The translations under genes were made by a program, and so were the position numbers. The notes beneath the pieces were generated by a model. That model did not search any database and had not been told where the DNA came from. It worked only from the letters and a program-made list of their open reading frames with translations. This document shows, one piece after another, positions 55,064 to 63,492 of a stretch of 64,000 bases of DNA; position 1 is the first letter of the stretch; the number at the start of each line of letters is the position of its first letter. The DNA is from Neomegalonema sp. (GTDB taxonomy: Bacteria > Pseudomonadota > Alphaproteobacteria > Rhodobacterales > Rhodobacteraceae): positions 33,113 through 97,112 of the forward strand of contig NZ_JAQTXI010000013.1 in NCBI RefSeq assembly GCF_028688855.1, in the 5' to 3' direction.

Positions 55064-55644
55064 ACCGGAGGATCGGGGGCGATGCGGGCGGTCAGCACAT
55101 GGTCGCGCCAGCGGCCCGCGATCTTCAGATAGGCCCGCGCATGGCCCTCGCGCTCGAAGCCGAGCCGCGCCAGAAGACGCGCGCTGCGCTCGTTTTCAGG
55201 CAGATGGGCCGCCATGATCCGATGCAGGCCGCAGTCCTGAAAGACATGGGGAATCAGGGCGGACAGGATCTCGGACATCAGGCCGCGCCCCTGATGCGCG
55301 CCGTCGATGGAATACCCCAGATGGCAGGCGAGGAAGGCCCCGCGCGCCACATTGCTGAAAGCGCAGAGCGCCAGGATCTCCCCGCTTCCGTGAAGGCCGG
55401 CGAGGAAATGATAGCCGGATCCCTGACGGATGTTCTCCGCCTGAAGCGCGGCGCGCGCGCGCCAGGCCTCCGGATCGTGGAAGCCCTCGGGACGCTCGGG
55501 CTCCCAGGGGGCCAGATGCGCCCGGTTGGCCAGGTGATAGGCCCGGAGCCTCTCCGCATCCGCCCCGCAGACCGGACGGATCCAGGCGCGCTCCGTGGCG
55601 AAGATCGGGCTCAGACGCGCCCGGCCTGCGTCTTCCCGGCCCAT
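55060..55644 (-). CDS. GNAT-family N-acetyltransferase (RimJ/RimL type)
   Basis: A 194-residue acetyltransferase. ERAWIRPVCGADAERLRAYH opens the domain. LGYSIDGAHQGRGLMSEILS contains the acetyl-CoA-binding Q-G-R-G loop, and LARLGFEREGHARAYLKIAG closes it, as in RimJ. It may acetylate a protein N-terminus or a small amine. The start is uncertain: ATG at 55644 lies 34 bp inside the upstream PACE gene and no Shine-Dalgarno is clear. Confidence 0.85.
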   Translation of the reverse strand: MGREDAGRARLSPIFATERAWIRPVCGADAERLRAYHLANRAHLAPWEPERPEGFHDPEAWRARAALQAENIRQGSGYHFLAGLHGSGEILALCAFSNVARGAFLACHLGYSIDGAHQGRGLMSEILSALIPHVFQDCGLHRIMAAHLPENERSARLLARLGFEREGHARAYLKIAGRWRDHVLTARIAPDPPV

Positions 55645-56054
55645 TCGGGCGCCGGAAAGACGCGGTCATAGGCCCAGTTGAAGGCGAAGGCGTAGACCAC
55701 GTAGAAGATCGCCATGCCGATGTCCATGAGCAGCGCCTCCCAGAGGCTGATCCCCAGCCACCAGGAGATGAAGGGCAGAAGCAGCAGCAGGATCCCGACC
55801 TCGAACAGGATCGCATGGCCGACGCGGATCAGCGGCGTCTTCTGCGTGGTTCCGCGCCAGCGCGCCATGAGGTGGTCGAAGCCCCAGTTGTAGACGTAGT
55901 TCCAGAGCGTCGCGATGGTCGCGCCGCCCACGGCGATCACGCCCATGTCCTTCATCTCCAGCCCGAAGAGCAGCATGCCGCCGGGCACGGCGATGAGCAG
56001 CGCGAAGATCTCGAACAACAGGGCGTGGCGGATGCGGTCGGCGGGGGTGCGCAT
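55611..56054 (-). CDS. PACE-family efflux transporter
   Basis: A 147-residue four-helix protein made of two tandem repeats of the BTP (DUF2061) motif: DRIRHALLFEIFALLIAVPG (first) and IRVGHAILFEVGILLLLLPF (second). WNYVYNWGFDHL and FNWAYDRVFP are the matching halves. PACE proteins such as AceI export chlorhexidine and short polyamines, which is of interest given the polyamine genes at 18-28 kb, though they are far apart. Confidence 0.9.
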   Translation of the reverse strand: MRTPADRIRHALLFEIFALLIAVPGGMLLFGLEMKDMGVIAVGGATIATLWNYVYNWGFDHLMARWRGTTQKTPLIRVGHAILFEVGILLLLLPFISWWLGISLWEALLMDIGMAIFYVVYAFAFNWAYDRVFPAPEWAGKTQAGRV

Positions 56055-56433
56055 GGAGGGAGATCCGATCCTGACGCAGCCGGGTCGTCCCGGGAGAATC
56101 GCCGCAGGGCGCGGCCCATGATGGGGAGGTCGTCCTCGAGGCGGAGATATAGGCCCCGCGCGGCGCAGAGGCAAGAGGCCGCAGGAAGACCAGAGCCCCG
56201 GCCTCCGGCGCGAAGCCCCGTCGCGACGTCCTCCGCGTCTTCTCCTCCCGGATCTTCTCCTTCTGATTGCAAGGCGCAAGCCTCTGGTCGCGAACGGAGG
56301 AAGCGGATCGCCTGCGGGGAGAATCCCGCGCCTCCGGGACTCCGGGCGGCGGCGCTTCCCCGGAGAGGCGGGTTGACAGAGCTCCGGAACCTCGCCCATC
56401 TTCGCGCCGCGTATAGCAGGAGATGCAAGGCTT
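56055..56433. other. Intergenic region upstream of topA
   Basis: This 379-bp gap has no supported gene. TTGACA at 56373-56378 with a weak -10 (CCATCT, 56396-56401) could be the topA promoter. AGGAGA at 56418-56423 is the ribosome binding site. The rest shows nothing I can name. Confidence 0.4.
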
Positions 56434-59064
56434 ATGGCCGTCGTCGTCGTGGAATCCCCCGCCAAAGCCAAAACCATCGAGAAATATCTCGGGAGCGGCT
56501 TCAAGGTTCTGGCCTCATACGGCCATGTTCGCGATCTGCCCGCGAAAGACGGCTCGGTGCGCCCGGCCGAGGATTTCGCCATGGATTGGGAGGTGGATCC
56601 CAAATCCTCCAGGCGCCTCTCGGACATCGCCCAGGCGGTCAGGGAGGACGGGACGCTCATCCTCGCCACCGATCCCGACCGCGAAGGCGAAGCCATCTCC
56701 TGGCATCTCGTGGAGGCCCTGCGCGCCCGGCGGGCGCTGAAGAAGGACTCGAAGATCTCGCGGGTGGTCTTCAACGCCATCACCAAACCGGCGGTCCTCG
56801 CGGCCATGCAGGCCCCGCGTCAGATCGACATGGCGCTGGTCGAGGCCTATCTGGCGCGGCGGGCTCTGGATTACCTCGTGGGCTTCACGCTCTCGCCGGT
56901 GCTCTGGCGCAAGCTGCCGGGGGCGAAATCCGCCGGACGCGTGCAGTCGGTGGCGCTGCGGCTCCTCGTCGAGCGCGAGATGGAGATCGAGGCCTTCAAG
57001 AGCCGCGAATACTGGACCGTCTCCGGCGCCTTCGGGGCGGCGAAAGGCGGCTTCGAGGCCCGGCTCGTCAGGAGCGAAGGGAAGAAGCTCGAAAAATTCG
57101 ATCTGGCGACCGAAGAGGACGCGAAACGCGCCGTCGCCTTCGCCGCCGCCCGGGACTACCGCGTCGAGGCGGTCGAGCAGAAGCCCGCCCAGCGCCATCC
57201 GGCGCCGCCCTTCATGACCTCGACCCTCCAGCAGGAGGCGAGCCGCAAGCTCGGCTTCGGCGCCCAGAACACCATGCGCGTGGCCCAGAAGCTCTATGAG
57301 GCGGGCTGGATCACCTACATGCGCACCGACGGCGTGGACCTCGCGCCGGAGGCCGTGCAGGCCCTGCGCTCGGAGATCTCCAGCCGCTACGGGGCGCAAT
57401 ATCTGCCTTCGGCCCCGAGGGTCTACAAGACCAGGGCCAAGAACGCCCAGGAGGCCCATGAGGCCATCCGCCCCACCGAGGCCTCGCGCCATCCGGACAA
57501 GGCCGACCTCGCGGGCGAGGAGGCGAAGCTCTATGACCTGATCTGGCGACGCGCCGTGGCCTCGCAGATGGAATCCGCCCGCTTCGAGCGCACCGTGGCC
57601 GAGATCGTCAGCGCCGATTCTCAGGCGGCCTTCCGCGCCACGGGCCAGGTCCTGCTCTTCGACGGCTTCCTGACGCTCTATCAGGAAGGCCAGGACGACG
57701 CCGAAGACGAAGACTCCCGTCGTCTGCCCGCCCTGAGCCAGGGCGAGGCGTTGAAACGCGGCGCGGTCACGCCCGAGCAGCATTTCACCCAGCCCCCGCC
57801 GCGCTTCACCGAGGCCAGCCTCGTGCGGCGCATGGAGGAGCTGGGCATCGGGCGCCCCTCGACCTACGCCTCGATCATCACGGTGATCCAGGATCGCGGC
57901 TACGCCCGCAAGGACAAGAACCGCCTGATCCCCGAAGACAAGGGCAGGCTCGTCACGGCCTTCCTGGAGAATTACTTCGCCCGGCTCGTGCAATACGACT
58001 TCACGGCGGGGCTCGAGGAGAAGCTCGACGACGTGACCGCCGGTCAGGCCGACTGGAAGAAGCTCCTCGCGGAGTTCTGGACCGAGTTCAACGGCGAAGT
58101 CGAGGCCACCCGGGAGCTGCGCGTCGGCGACGTGCTGGAGCGCATCAACGAAGCCCTTGAGCCTCATGTCTTCCCGCCGAAGGAAGACGGCTCCGATCCG
58201 CGCCTCTGCCCGACCTGCGGCAAGGGGCGGCTCTCGATCCGCACCGGCAAGTTCGGCGCCTTCATCGGCTGCTCGAATTACCCGGAATGCCGCTATACGC
58301 GCCCCTTCGGCGTCGAGGAGGGCGAGAACGGCGAAAGCTCCGAGGCCCTGCCGCCCGAGGGCAAGCCCCTCGGCCAGGCCCCCGACGGCGAAGCCGTGAC
58401 GCTGCGCGTGGGCCGTTTCGGGCCCTACGTCCAGAAGGGCGAGGGCGAGAAGCCGCCGCGCGCCTCTCCGCCGCGCGGGGTCGCCCTCGACGAGGTGAAT
58501 CTGGACTTCGCCCTTCAGCTCCTGTCGCTGCCGCGTCTGGTCGGCGAGCATCCCGAAGGCGGCGAGATCCGCGCCAATCTCGGGCGTTTCGGGCCCTATG
58601 TGCAGCATGAGAAGACCTACGCCAATCTTCCCGAATGGCGCGAGGTCTTCAGCATCGGGCTGAACCGGGCGGTCGATCTGCTGGCGCAGAAGCGCGCCAA
58701 GGGCTCCGGACGCGCCGCCGTCGCGCCGCTGAAGGAGCTGGGCGCCCATCCCGCGGACGGCGCGCCGGTCAACGTCATGGCCGGGCGCTACGGGCCCTAT
58801 GTGAAATGGGGCGCAGTCAACGCGACCCTGCCCAGGGACGTCAAGCCCGAAGACCTGACCATGGAGCAGGCCCTTCCTCTGCTGGCCGCCCGCGCCGAGG
58901 CCGCTCCGAAGAAGAAGCCCGCCGCCAAGAAGGCGCCCGCCAGGGCGAAGGCCGAGCCTGCGGGCGACGAGGGGGAGGCGGCTCCGAAGAAGAAGGCGGC
59001 CGCGAAGCCCAAGGCGGCGAAGCCCCGAACCGCGACGAAGAAAACCCAGACGGCGGAGTCCTGA
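56434..59064 (+). CDS. topA: DNA topoisomerase I
   Basis: An 876-residue type IA topoisomerase that relaxes negative supercoils. The TOPRIM start VVVESPAKAKTIEKYLGSGF, the acidic DPDREGEAISWHL, the active-site GWITYMRTDGVDLAPEA (catalytic Tyr) and GRPSTYASIITVIQDRGY are complete. One zinc ribbon (CPTCGKG and CSNYPEC, near residue 590) is followed by several GRFGPYV repeats. The tail is Lys/Ala-rich and probably binds DNA. The ThiE-like gene follows 3 bp later. Confidence 0.97.
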   Translation: MAVVVVESPAKAKTIEKYLGSGFKVLASYGHVRDLPAKDGSVRPAEDFAMDWEVDPKSSRRLSDIAQAVREDGTLILATDPDREGEAISWHLVEALRARRALKKDSKISRVVFNAITKPAVLAAMQAPRQIDMALVEAYLARRALDYLVGFTLSPVLWRKLPGAKSAGRVQSVALRLLVEREMEIEAFKSREYWTVSGAFGAAKGGFEARLVRSEGKKLEKFDLATEEDAKRAVAFAAARDYRVEAVEQKPAQRHPAPPFMTSTLQQEASRKLGFGAQNTMRVAQKLYEAGWITYMRTDGVDLAPEAVQALRSEISSRYGAQYLPSAPRVYKTRAKNAQEAHEAIRPTEASRHPDKADLAGEEAKLYDLIWRRAVASQMESARFERTVAEIVSADSQAAFRATGQVLLFDGFLTLYQEGQDDAEDEDSRRLPALSQGEALKRGAVTPEQHFTQPPPRFTEASLVRRMEELGIGRPSTYASIITVIQDRGYARKDKNRLIPEDKGRLVTAFLENYFARLVQYDFTAGLEEKLDDVTAGQADWKKLLAEFWTEFNGEVEATRELRVGDVLERINEALEPHVFPPKEDGSDPRLCPTCGKGRLSIRTGKFGAFIGCSNYPECRYTRPFGVEEGENGESSEALPPEGKPLGQAPDGEAVTLRVGRFGPYVQKGEGEKPPRASPPRGVALDEVNLDFALQLLSLPRLVGEHPEGGEIRANLGRFGPYVQHEKTYANLPEWREVFSIGLNRAVDLLAQKRAKGSGRAAVAPLKELGAHPADGAPVNVMAGRYGPYVKWGAVNATLPRDVKPEDLTMEQALPLLAARAEAAPKKKPAAKKAPARAKAEPAGDEGEAAPKKKAAAKPKAAKPRTATKKTQTAES

Positions 59065-59067
59065 ATC

Positions 59068-59706
59068 ATGGCGCAGTCCGCCGAATCCGCGCCGACGCGG
59101 CTCTACCTCGTCGCGCCCGCCGAGATCGCCGACCCCGGAGCCTTCGCCGCCCTCTGCGCCGAGGCCTTCGCGGCGGCGGACGTCGCCTGTCTGAGGGTGC
59201 CGCTGGCGGAAGGGCTCGCCGACCGCGCGGCGGCGGCCCTGCTCGACGCGCTGAAGGCGCCCTGCCACGCTCACGACGTGGCGCTGCTCGTCGAGGACCG
59301 CTTCGATCTGGTCCGCCCCTACGGGCTGGACGGCGTCCATCTCTCCGGACCCCATGCGCTGAAGGCCATGACCGAGGCTCGCGCCGCCATCGGAGGCGGG
59401 GCCATCCTCGGCGTGGATTGCGGCGATTCCCGCCACAAGGGCCTCACCGCCGGAGAGCGCGAAGCCGATTACGTCGCCTTCGGCCCCCTCGAAGGGCTTG
59501 ACGCCGACCCGGATTTGCGCGAACTCATCCTCTGGTGGCAGGCGATGATCGAAATTCCCTGCGTGGCCGAGATCGCCCCGGACCCGGCTCTGGCTGCGGC
59601 GCTCTGGGGGAAGGCGGATTTCCTCGCGCCCTCCGCCGCGTTCTGGACGGCTCCGGAGGGCGCCGCCGCGCGTCTGAAGGCCCTGGCGCCGGGCGCGGGC
59701 GCCTGA
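59068..59706 (+). CDS. ThiE-like (TMP synthase/TENI barrel) protein
   Basis: A 212-residue TMP-TENI-type barrel. RLYLVAPAEIADPGAFAALC, ALLVEDRFDLVRPYGLDGVH and ADYVAFGPLEGL match the thiamine-phosphate synthase fold. Some catalytic positions look changed: the usual GVHLGQ(E/D)D appears as GVHLSGPHAL and GVSxH as GVDCGDSRH. So thiamine-phosphate synthase activity is uncertain. It starts 3 bp after topA and is probably co-transcribed. Confidence 0.75.
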   Translation: MAQSAESAPTRLYLVAPAEIADPGAFAALCAEAFAAADVACLRVPLAEGLADRAAAALLDALKAPCHAHDVALLVEDRFDLVRPYGLDGVHLSGPHALKAMTEARAAIGGGAILGVDCGDSRHKGLTAGEREADYVAFGPLEGLDADPDLRELILWWQAMIEIPCVAEIAPDPALAAALWGKADFLAPSAAFWTAPEGAAARLKALAPGAGA

Positions 59707-59756
59707 GGGAATCAGGCCGCGCCAGAGGCCGCCCCGGAAGACGCCGGGGAAGGCCC

Positions 59757-59940
59757 TGCAAGAAGAAAAGAGCGGAATCTCAGGAATCCGTTCATCATGA
59801 ACGACGCATTATTGAAATAATTTTATGAATTCCTTGGAGTTGTTCTTCGGGAGGGCGGAGGTTTTTATTACATAAGACAAACCGTGATTTAAAATAAAAC
59901 TAGCCATTTCGGGCGATCATCGGATCTGCTTCAGTGGAGG
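59757..59940. other. AT-rich gap before the TadG-like gene
   Basis: The intergenic segment is conspicuously AT-rich compared with the surroundings (for example AATTTTATGAATTCC and TTTAAAATAAAAC). Just before it, CCCCGG/CCGGGG at 59732-59749 could end the topA transcript. The region probably holds the promoter of the next gene, but I cannot assign boxes with confidence. Confidence 0.4.
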
Positions 59941-59947
59941 AGCGATG

Positions 59948-61783
59948 ATGCGCAAGAACAAGATCTCGAGCTTTCTGAAGGGTCGGCGCGGATCCGTCGC
60001 GACCGTGGGCGGCATGACCATCGGCGTCGCCGTGGCTGCGGTCGCGTTGTCCGCGACGGTGGCCCACACCTTCGAAACGCGCGCCGACATGCAGCGCGCG
60101 CTGGACGCAGCCCTGCTGAGCGCGGCGCGTTCCGACGAATATCTCACGCCGCAGAGGATCGTCGAGGCCTATCTGCAGTCCTATGTGAAGGACGCCGGGA
60201 TCTCGGCCAAGGACATGCGGATCGAAGCGGTCTACGACGACGAGAAGGGCGTGATCAACGGCCGCGTGGTCTTCAACGTCGACGCGATCTTCCCCATGCC
60301 CAGCTCCGTCGCGGACAGGATGACGCCCCGCGTGGCTTCGGAGGTCACGCCTCCGGGCGCGCGCCGCATGGAGATCGCGCTGGCGCTCGACATGAGCGGC
60401 TCCATGAACGAACCCATGCCCGGCGGCGGAACGCGGCTCGACGCCCTGCGCGACGCCCTCGGCGCCATGTTCAACGAAATCGCCGCCCAGGAGACCGAGA
60501 ACGGCAACAACGTCTACGTCTCGATGGTCCCCTACGCGAGCGGCGTGAACGTCGCCAACCTCCGGGGCGCCCTGACCCCCAGTTCGGTGCGGGGCGGCTC
60601 GATCCAGAACACGCGCCCCTCGCCGCACAGCTTCTTCGGCGCGGCCAGGACGCGCACGAACTACATGGGCGATTATTACGGCATCCAGCGCACCACGAGC
60701 GGCTCCCAGGAGACGCTGAAATATCAGTCCATCGGCGAGTGCCTGTCCTATAACGGCCGCGGATACTGCACGTCCACCCTGAGCAGCGCCGCCTTCTACC
60801 AGCGGGCGGCCTATCTCAACGACGGCCTCTGGGCCGCCGAGCAGGGCCTGACCAAGGTCACGCAGGATCTGCCGCCGAATCAGGAGAAGGGCCTCTATTT
60901 CACCTATCAGGACGTCCAGGCCCTGAGGATGGAGATGCGCGACGACCTGCGCCAGAGCCTCGGCGCCAACTTCATCCACAAGAGCTGGGTGTCGCCCGTC
61001 ATGCACGTGCTGCCCCTGACCAACGACGTCAACGAGATGCGCGCCTACGCCCGGAACATGGTGGCCTACGGCTCCACCGCCGGACATCTCGGCATGGAGT
61101 GGGCCTGGCGCACCATCTCGCCGAACTGGGGCGGCGCCTGGGCGATCAAGCCCACCGATTCCTCCGGACGCTTCCAGCTGATCACCTCGATCCTGCCGCT
61201 GGACGTGGTGCAGGGGATCCTCGACAATCTGGCTCTGGGCGAGGTCGGGAACCTCGTGACCGAGATCACCACCGGCCTGCTCCAGGGCCTCGGCCTGACG
61301 GGCGGCGGCGGCGGCGGCCAGTCCTACGTCGCGCCCGACCGCCTGCCCGTGGCCTACGACGCCTACAACGTCGGCAAGGCCATCGTGATGATGACGGACG
61401 GCGCCTTCTCGAACTTCCAGAACACGCCCTACGTCGACCAGTTCGCGACCGGATCCGTCGCGAACGGGATCTCGGCGGGCGCCATCTCGGCCTGCATGGC
61501 GGCCAGCGCCGCCACCGACGCCACGGGCGTCGTCAAGACGCGCGTCGAGAAGGCCTGCCGGGCGAGCTTCTCCTATTTCGAACAGGTCTGCACGGCGGCC
61601 AAGGCCCGGGGGATCAAGGTCTACACCATCGCCTTCACCGACGGCGCCGCCGGCTCGCTCGACTCGATGAGCCGTTGCGCGAGCGATCCCGACCAGGCTT
61701 TCGCCGTCGACACCGGCGTGCAGCTGAAGAGCGCCTTCACCCGCATCTTCCGCGACACGAGCTCGATGTACGTGAGCCGCTGA
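59948..61783 (+). CDS. TadG-like pilus-associated protein with von Willebrand factor A domain
   Basis: About 611 residues. A TadE/TadG-type N-terminus (GRRGSVATVGGMTIGVAVAA, one membrane helix and the pseudopilin-like region up to residue 55) is followed by a VWA domain with MIDAS motif ALDMSGSMN (about 152). Two inserted segments lead to a C-terminal block VYTIAFTDGAAGSLDSMSRC. Such proteins are surface or envelope components of Tad pili, but no other tad gene is present. GGAGGAG precedes a double ATG; I use the second. Confidence 0.82.
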   Translation: MRKNKISSFLKGRRGSVATVGGMTIGVAVAAVALSATVAHTFETRADMQRALDAALLSAARSDEYLTPQRIVEAYLQSYVKDAGISAKDMRIEAVYDDEKGVINGRVVFNVDAIFPMPSSVADRMTPRVASEVTPPGARRMEIALALDMSGSMNEPMPGGGTRLDALRDALGAMFNEIAAQETENGNNVYVSMVPYASGVNVANLRGALTPSSVRGGSIQNTRPSPHSFFGAARTRTNYMGDYYGIQRTTSGSQETLKYQSIGECLSYNGRGYCTSTLSSAAFYQRAAYLNDGLWAAEQGLTKVTQDLPPNQEKGLYFTYQDVQALRMEMRDDLRQSLGANFIHKSWVSPVMHVLPLTNDVNEMRAYARNMVAYGSTAGHLGMEWAWRTISPNWGGAWAIKPTDSSGRFQLITSILPLDVVQGILDNLALGEVGNLVTEITTGLLQGLGLTGGGGGGQSYVAPDRLPVAYDAYNVGKAIVMMTDGAFSNFQNTPYVDQFATGSVANGISAGAISACMAASAATDATGVVKTRVEKACRASFSYFEQVCTAAKARGIKVYTIAFTDGAAGSLDSMSRCASDPDQAFAVDTGVQLKSAFTRIFRDTSSMYVSR

Positions 61784-61859
61784 CCTTCGCGCCGACCTCC
61801 TCCACAGGAGGCGCGGGCCCCGCAGCCGGAAGGCTTCGGGGCCTGCGTCCTTCCCGGCC

Positions 61860-61922
61860 TTGACTTTCCGGCGCAAGCCGGAGTAAGTCCCGCATCCGCC
61901 GTCCGTTAGGGCGGCGTTTTTT
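61860..61922 (+). promoter_or_regulatory. rpsD promoter followed at once by a terminator-like hairpin
   Basis: TTGACT (61860-61865) and TAAGTC (61884-61889, 18-bp spacer) predict a start near 61896. The following bases form CGCCGTCC-GTTA-GGGCGGCG (61897-61916) and TTTTTT (61917-61922), an intrinsic terminator. The promoter spacer itself contains TCCGG-N6-CCGGA. The layout mirrors the argD leader. A simple alternative is that the hairpin ends the upstream TadG-like transcript. Confidence 0.55.
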
Positions 61923-62014
61923 CGCGTCCGCGAGGCCCTCCGGGGCTTCTGTCGTCTCCCGGAAGGGAGAGCCGAGGAGGACGCGCCCATATTCGAACCG
62001 ATTGGACGACCGAC

Positions 62015-62635
62015 ATGACCAAACGCGCCAATGCGAAATACAAGATCGACCGCCGCCTCGGCGAAAACCTCTGGGGCCGCGGCAAGTCGCCGGTGAACCG
62101 CCGCGAATACGGCCCGGGCCAGCACGGCCAGCGCCGCAAGGGCAAGATGTCCGACTTCGGCCAGCAGCTCCGCGCCAAGCAGAAGCTCAAGGGCTATTAC
62201 GGCGACATCTCCGAGCGCCAGTTCCGCCGGATCTACGCCGAGGCCGACCGTCGCCGCGGCGACACCTCCGAGCATCTGATCGGCCTGCTGGAGAGCCGTC
62301 TGGACGCCATCGTCTACCGCTCGAAGTTCGTGCCGACCGTCTTCGCCGCCCGCCAGTTCGTGAACCACGGCCATGTGACCGTGAACGGCAAGCGCGTCAA
62401 CATCGGCTCCTACGTCTGCCGCGTCGGCGACGTGATCGCCATCAAGGAGAAGTCGCGTCAGCTGGCGCTGGTGCTGGAGGCGGCCCAGTCGGGCGAGCGC
62501 TCCATCCCGGACTACCTCTCGGTCGATTCCGCCAAGGGCGTCGCGACCTATGTCCGGATGCCCACCATCACCGACGTGCCCTATCCTGTGCAGATGGAGC
62601 CGAACCTCGTCATCGAGTACTACGCGAAGAACTGA
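62015..62635 (+). CDS. rpsD: 30S ribosomal protein S4
   Basis: A 206-residue S4, zinc-free type. [39 protein letters not shown] and the S4 RNA-binding domain [20 protein letters not shown] (with [18 protein letters not shown]) are complete. S4 starts 30S assembly and can repress its own synthesis in other bacteria. It is a lone ribosomal gene here, flanked by terminator-like hairpins on both sides. Confidence 0.97.
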   Translation: MTKRANAKYKIDRRLGENLWGRGKSPVNRREYGPGQHGQRRKGKMSDFGQQLRAKQKLKGYYGDISERQFRRIYAEADRRRGDTSEHLIGLLESRLDAIVYRSKFVPTVFAARQFVNHGHVTVNGKRVNIGSYVCRVGDVIAIKEKSRQLALVLEAAQSGERSIPDYLSVDSAKGVATYVRMPTITDVPYPVQMEPNLVIEYYAKN

Positions 62636-62659
62636 CGTTTTTCCCGATTCAGACTTCAG

Positions 62660-62690
62660 GGCCGCGCTTCGCAAGGAGCGCGGTCTTTTT
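62660..62690 (+). terminator. Terminator after rpsD
   Basis: CCGCGCT/AGCGCGG (7 bp, extendable by a G-T and a G-C pair) followed by TTTTT, 25 bp past the stop codon. Confidence 0.8.
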
Positions 62691-62820
62691 CATCGGGAAG
62701 CGTGAAGCGAAGGCCGAAAAGAGGCCGAAAGCTTCACGGATTCGCCTTATGCTGTCCGGGCTGCGCCCCCTTGCGACCGGTCCCCTCGTCACTGGAAAGA
62801 CCGCCACCGCCGGAGAGATC

Positions 62821-63492
62821 ATGAGCCGCTGGCTGACCCCCCTCGACAATTATTGCGAACGCACCGGACCGGAATTCTGGTCGGAGCCGATCAACGCCGT
62901 CACCAACGCGGCCTTCGTGCTCGCGGCCTTCCTCGCCTGGCGCGAGGCGCGGCGGCTCGGCAAGGAGGATCCGCTGATCCTCGGGCTCTGCGGGCTGGTG
63001 GCCGTGATCGGGATCGGCTCCTTCCTGTTCCACAGCTTCGCGCAACGCTGGTCTCTGATGGCCGACGTCATCCCCATCCAGATCTTCATTCTGGCGGCTC
63101 TGGCGGCCACGCTGAACCGCGTCTTCGGGCTGAGCTGGAAGGTCGCCGGGCTGGCGACCCTCGGGGCGGCGCTGGCGGTGGGCTTCGCGGGCGGCTGGCT
63201 GCGGACTCTGACGGGCGGGGCGCTCAACGGCTCGGAAGGCTATCTGCCGCCGCTGTTCGCGCTGATCGTCACTTCGGGGATCCTGATCTCGCGAGGGAAT
63301 CCGGCGGGGCGTCTGCTGGGCGCGGCGGCTCTGGTCTTCACGGTCTCGCTGACCTTCCGCACCCTCGACCGTTCGATCTGCGAGGCCTTCCCGCTCGGGA
63401 CTCACTGGCTCTGGCATGCGCTGAACGCCGTGACGCTCTGGCTGGTGCTCGTCACGATCATCCGCTTCGGCCGGAGGCCCGCTGCGCCATGA
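62821..63492 (+). CDS. Ceramidase-domain membrane protein
   Basis: A 223-residue membrane protein with seven hydrophobic segments. The alkaline ceramidase/PAQR-like signature is visible: YCERTGPEFWSEPINAVTN, SFLFHSFAQRWSLMADVIPI (His and Asp zinc ligands) and THWLWHALNAVTLWL (paired His). It may hydrolyse ceramide or a related amide lipid. ATG at 62821 gives the family start; the longer frame overlaps rpsD. Stop and next start overlap (ATGA). Confidence 0.85.
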   Translation: MSRWLTPLDNYCERTGPEFWSEPINAVTNAAFVLAAFLAWREARRLGKEDPLILGLCGLVAVIGIGSFLFHSFAQRWSLMADVIPIQIFILAALAATLNRVFGLSWKVAGLATLGAALAVGFAGGWLRTLTGGALNGSEGYLPPLFALIVTSGILISRGNPAGRLLGAAALVFTVSLTFRTLDRSICEAFPLGTHWLWHALNAVTLWLVLVTIIRFGRRPAAP

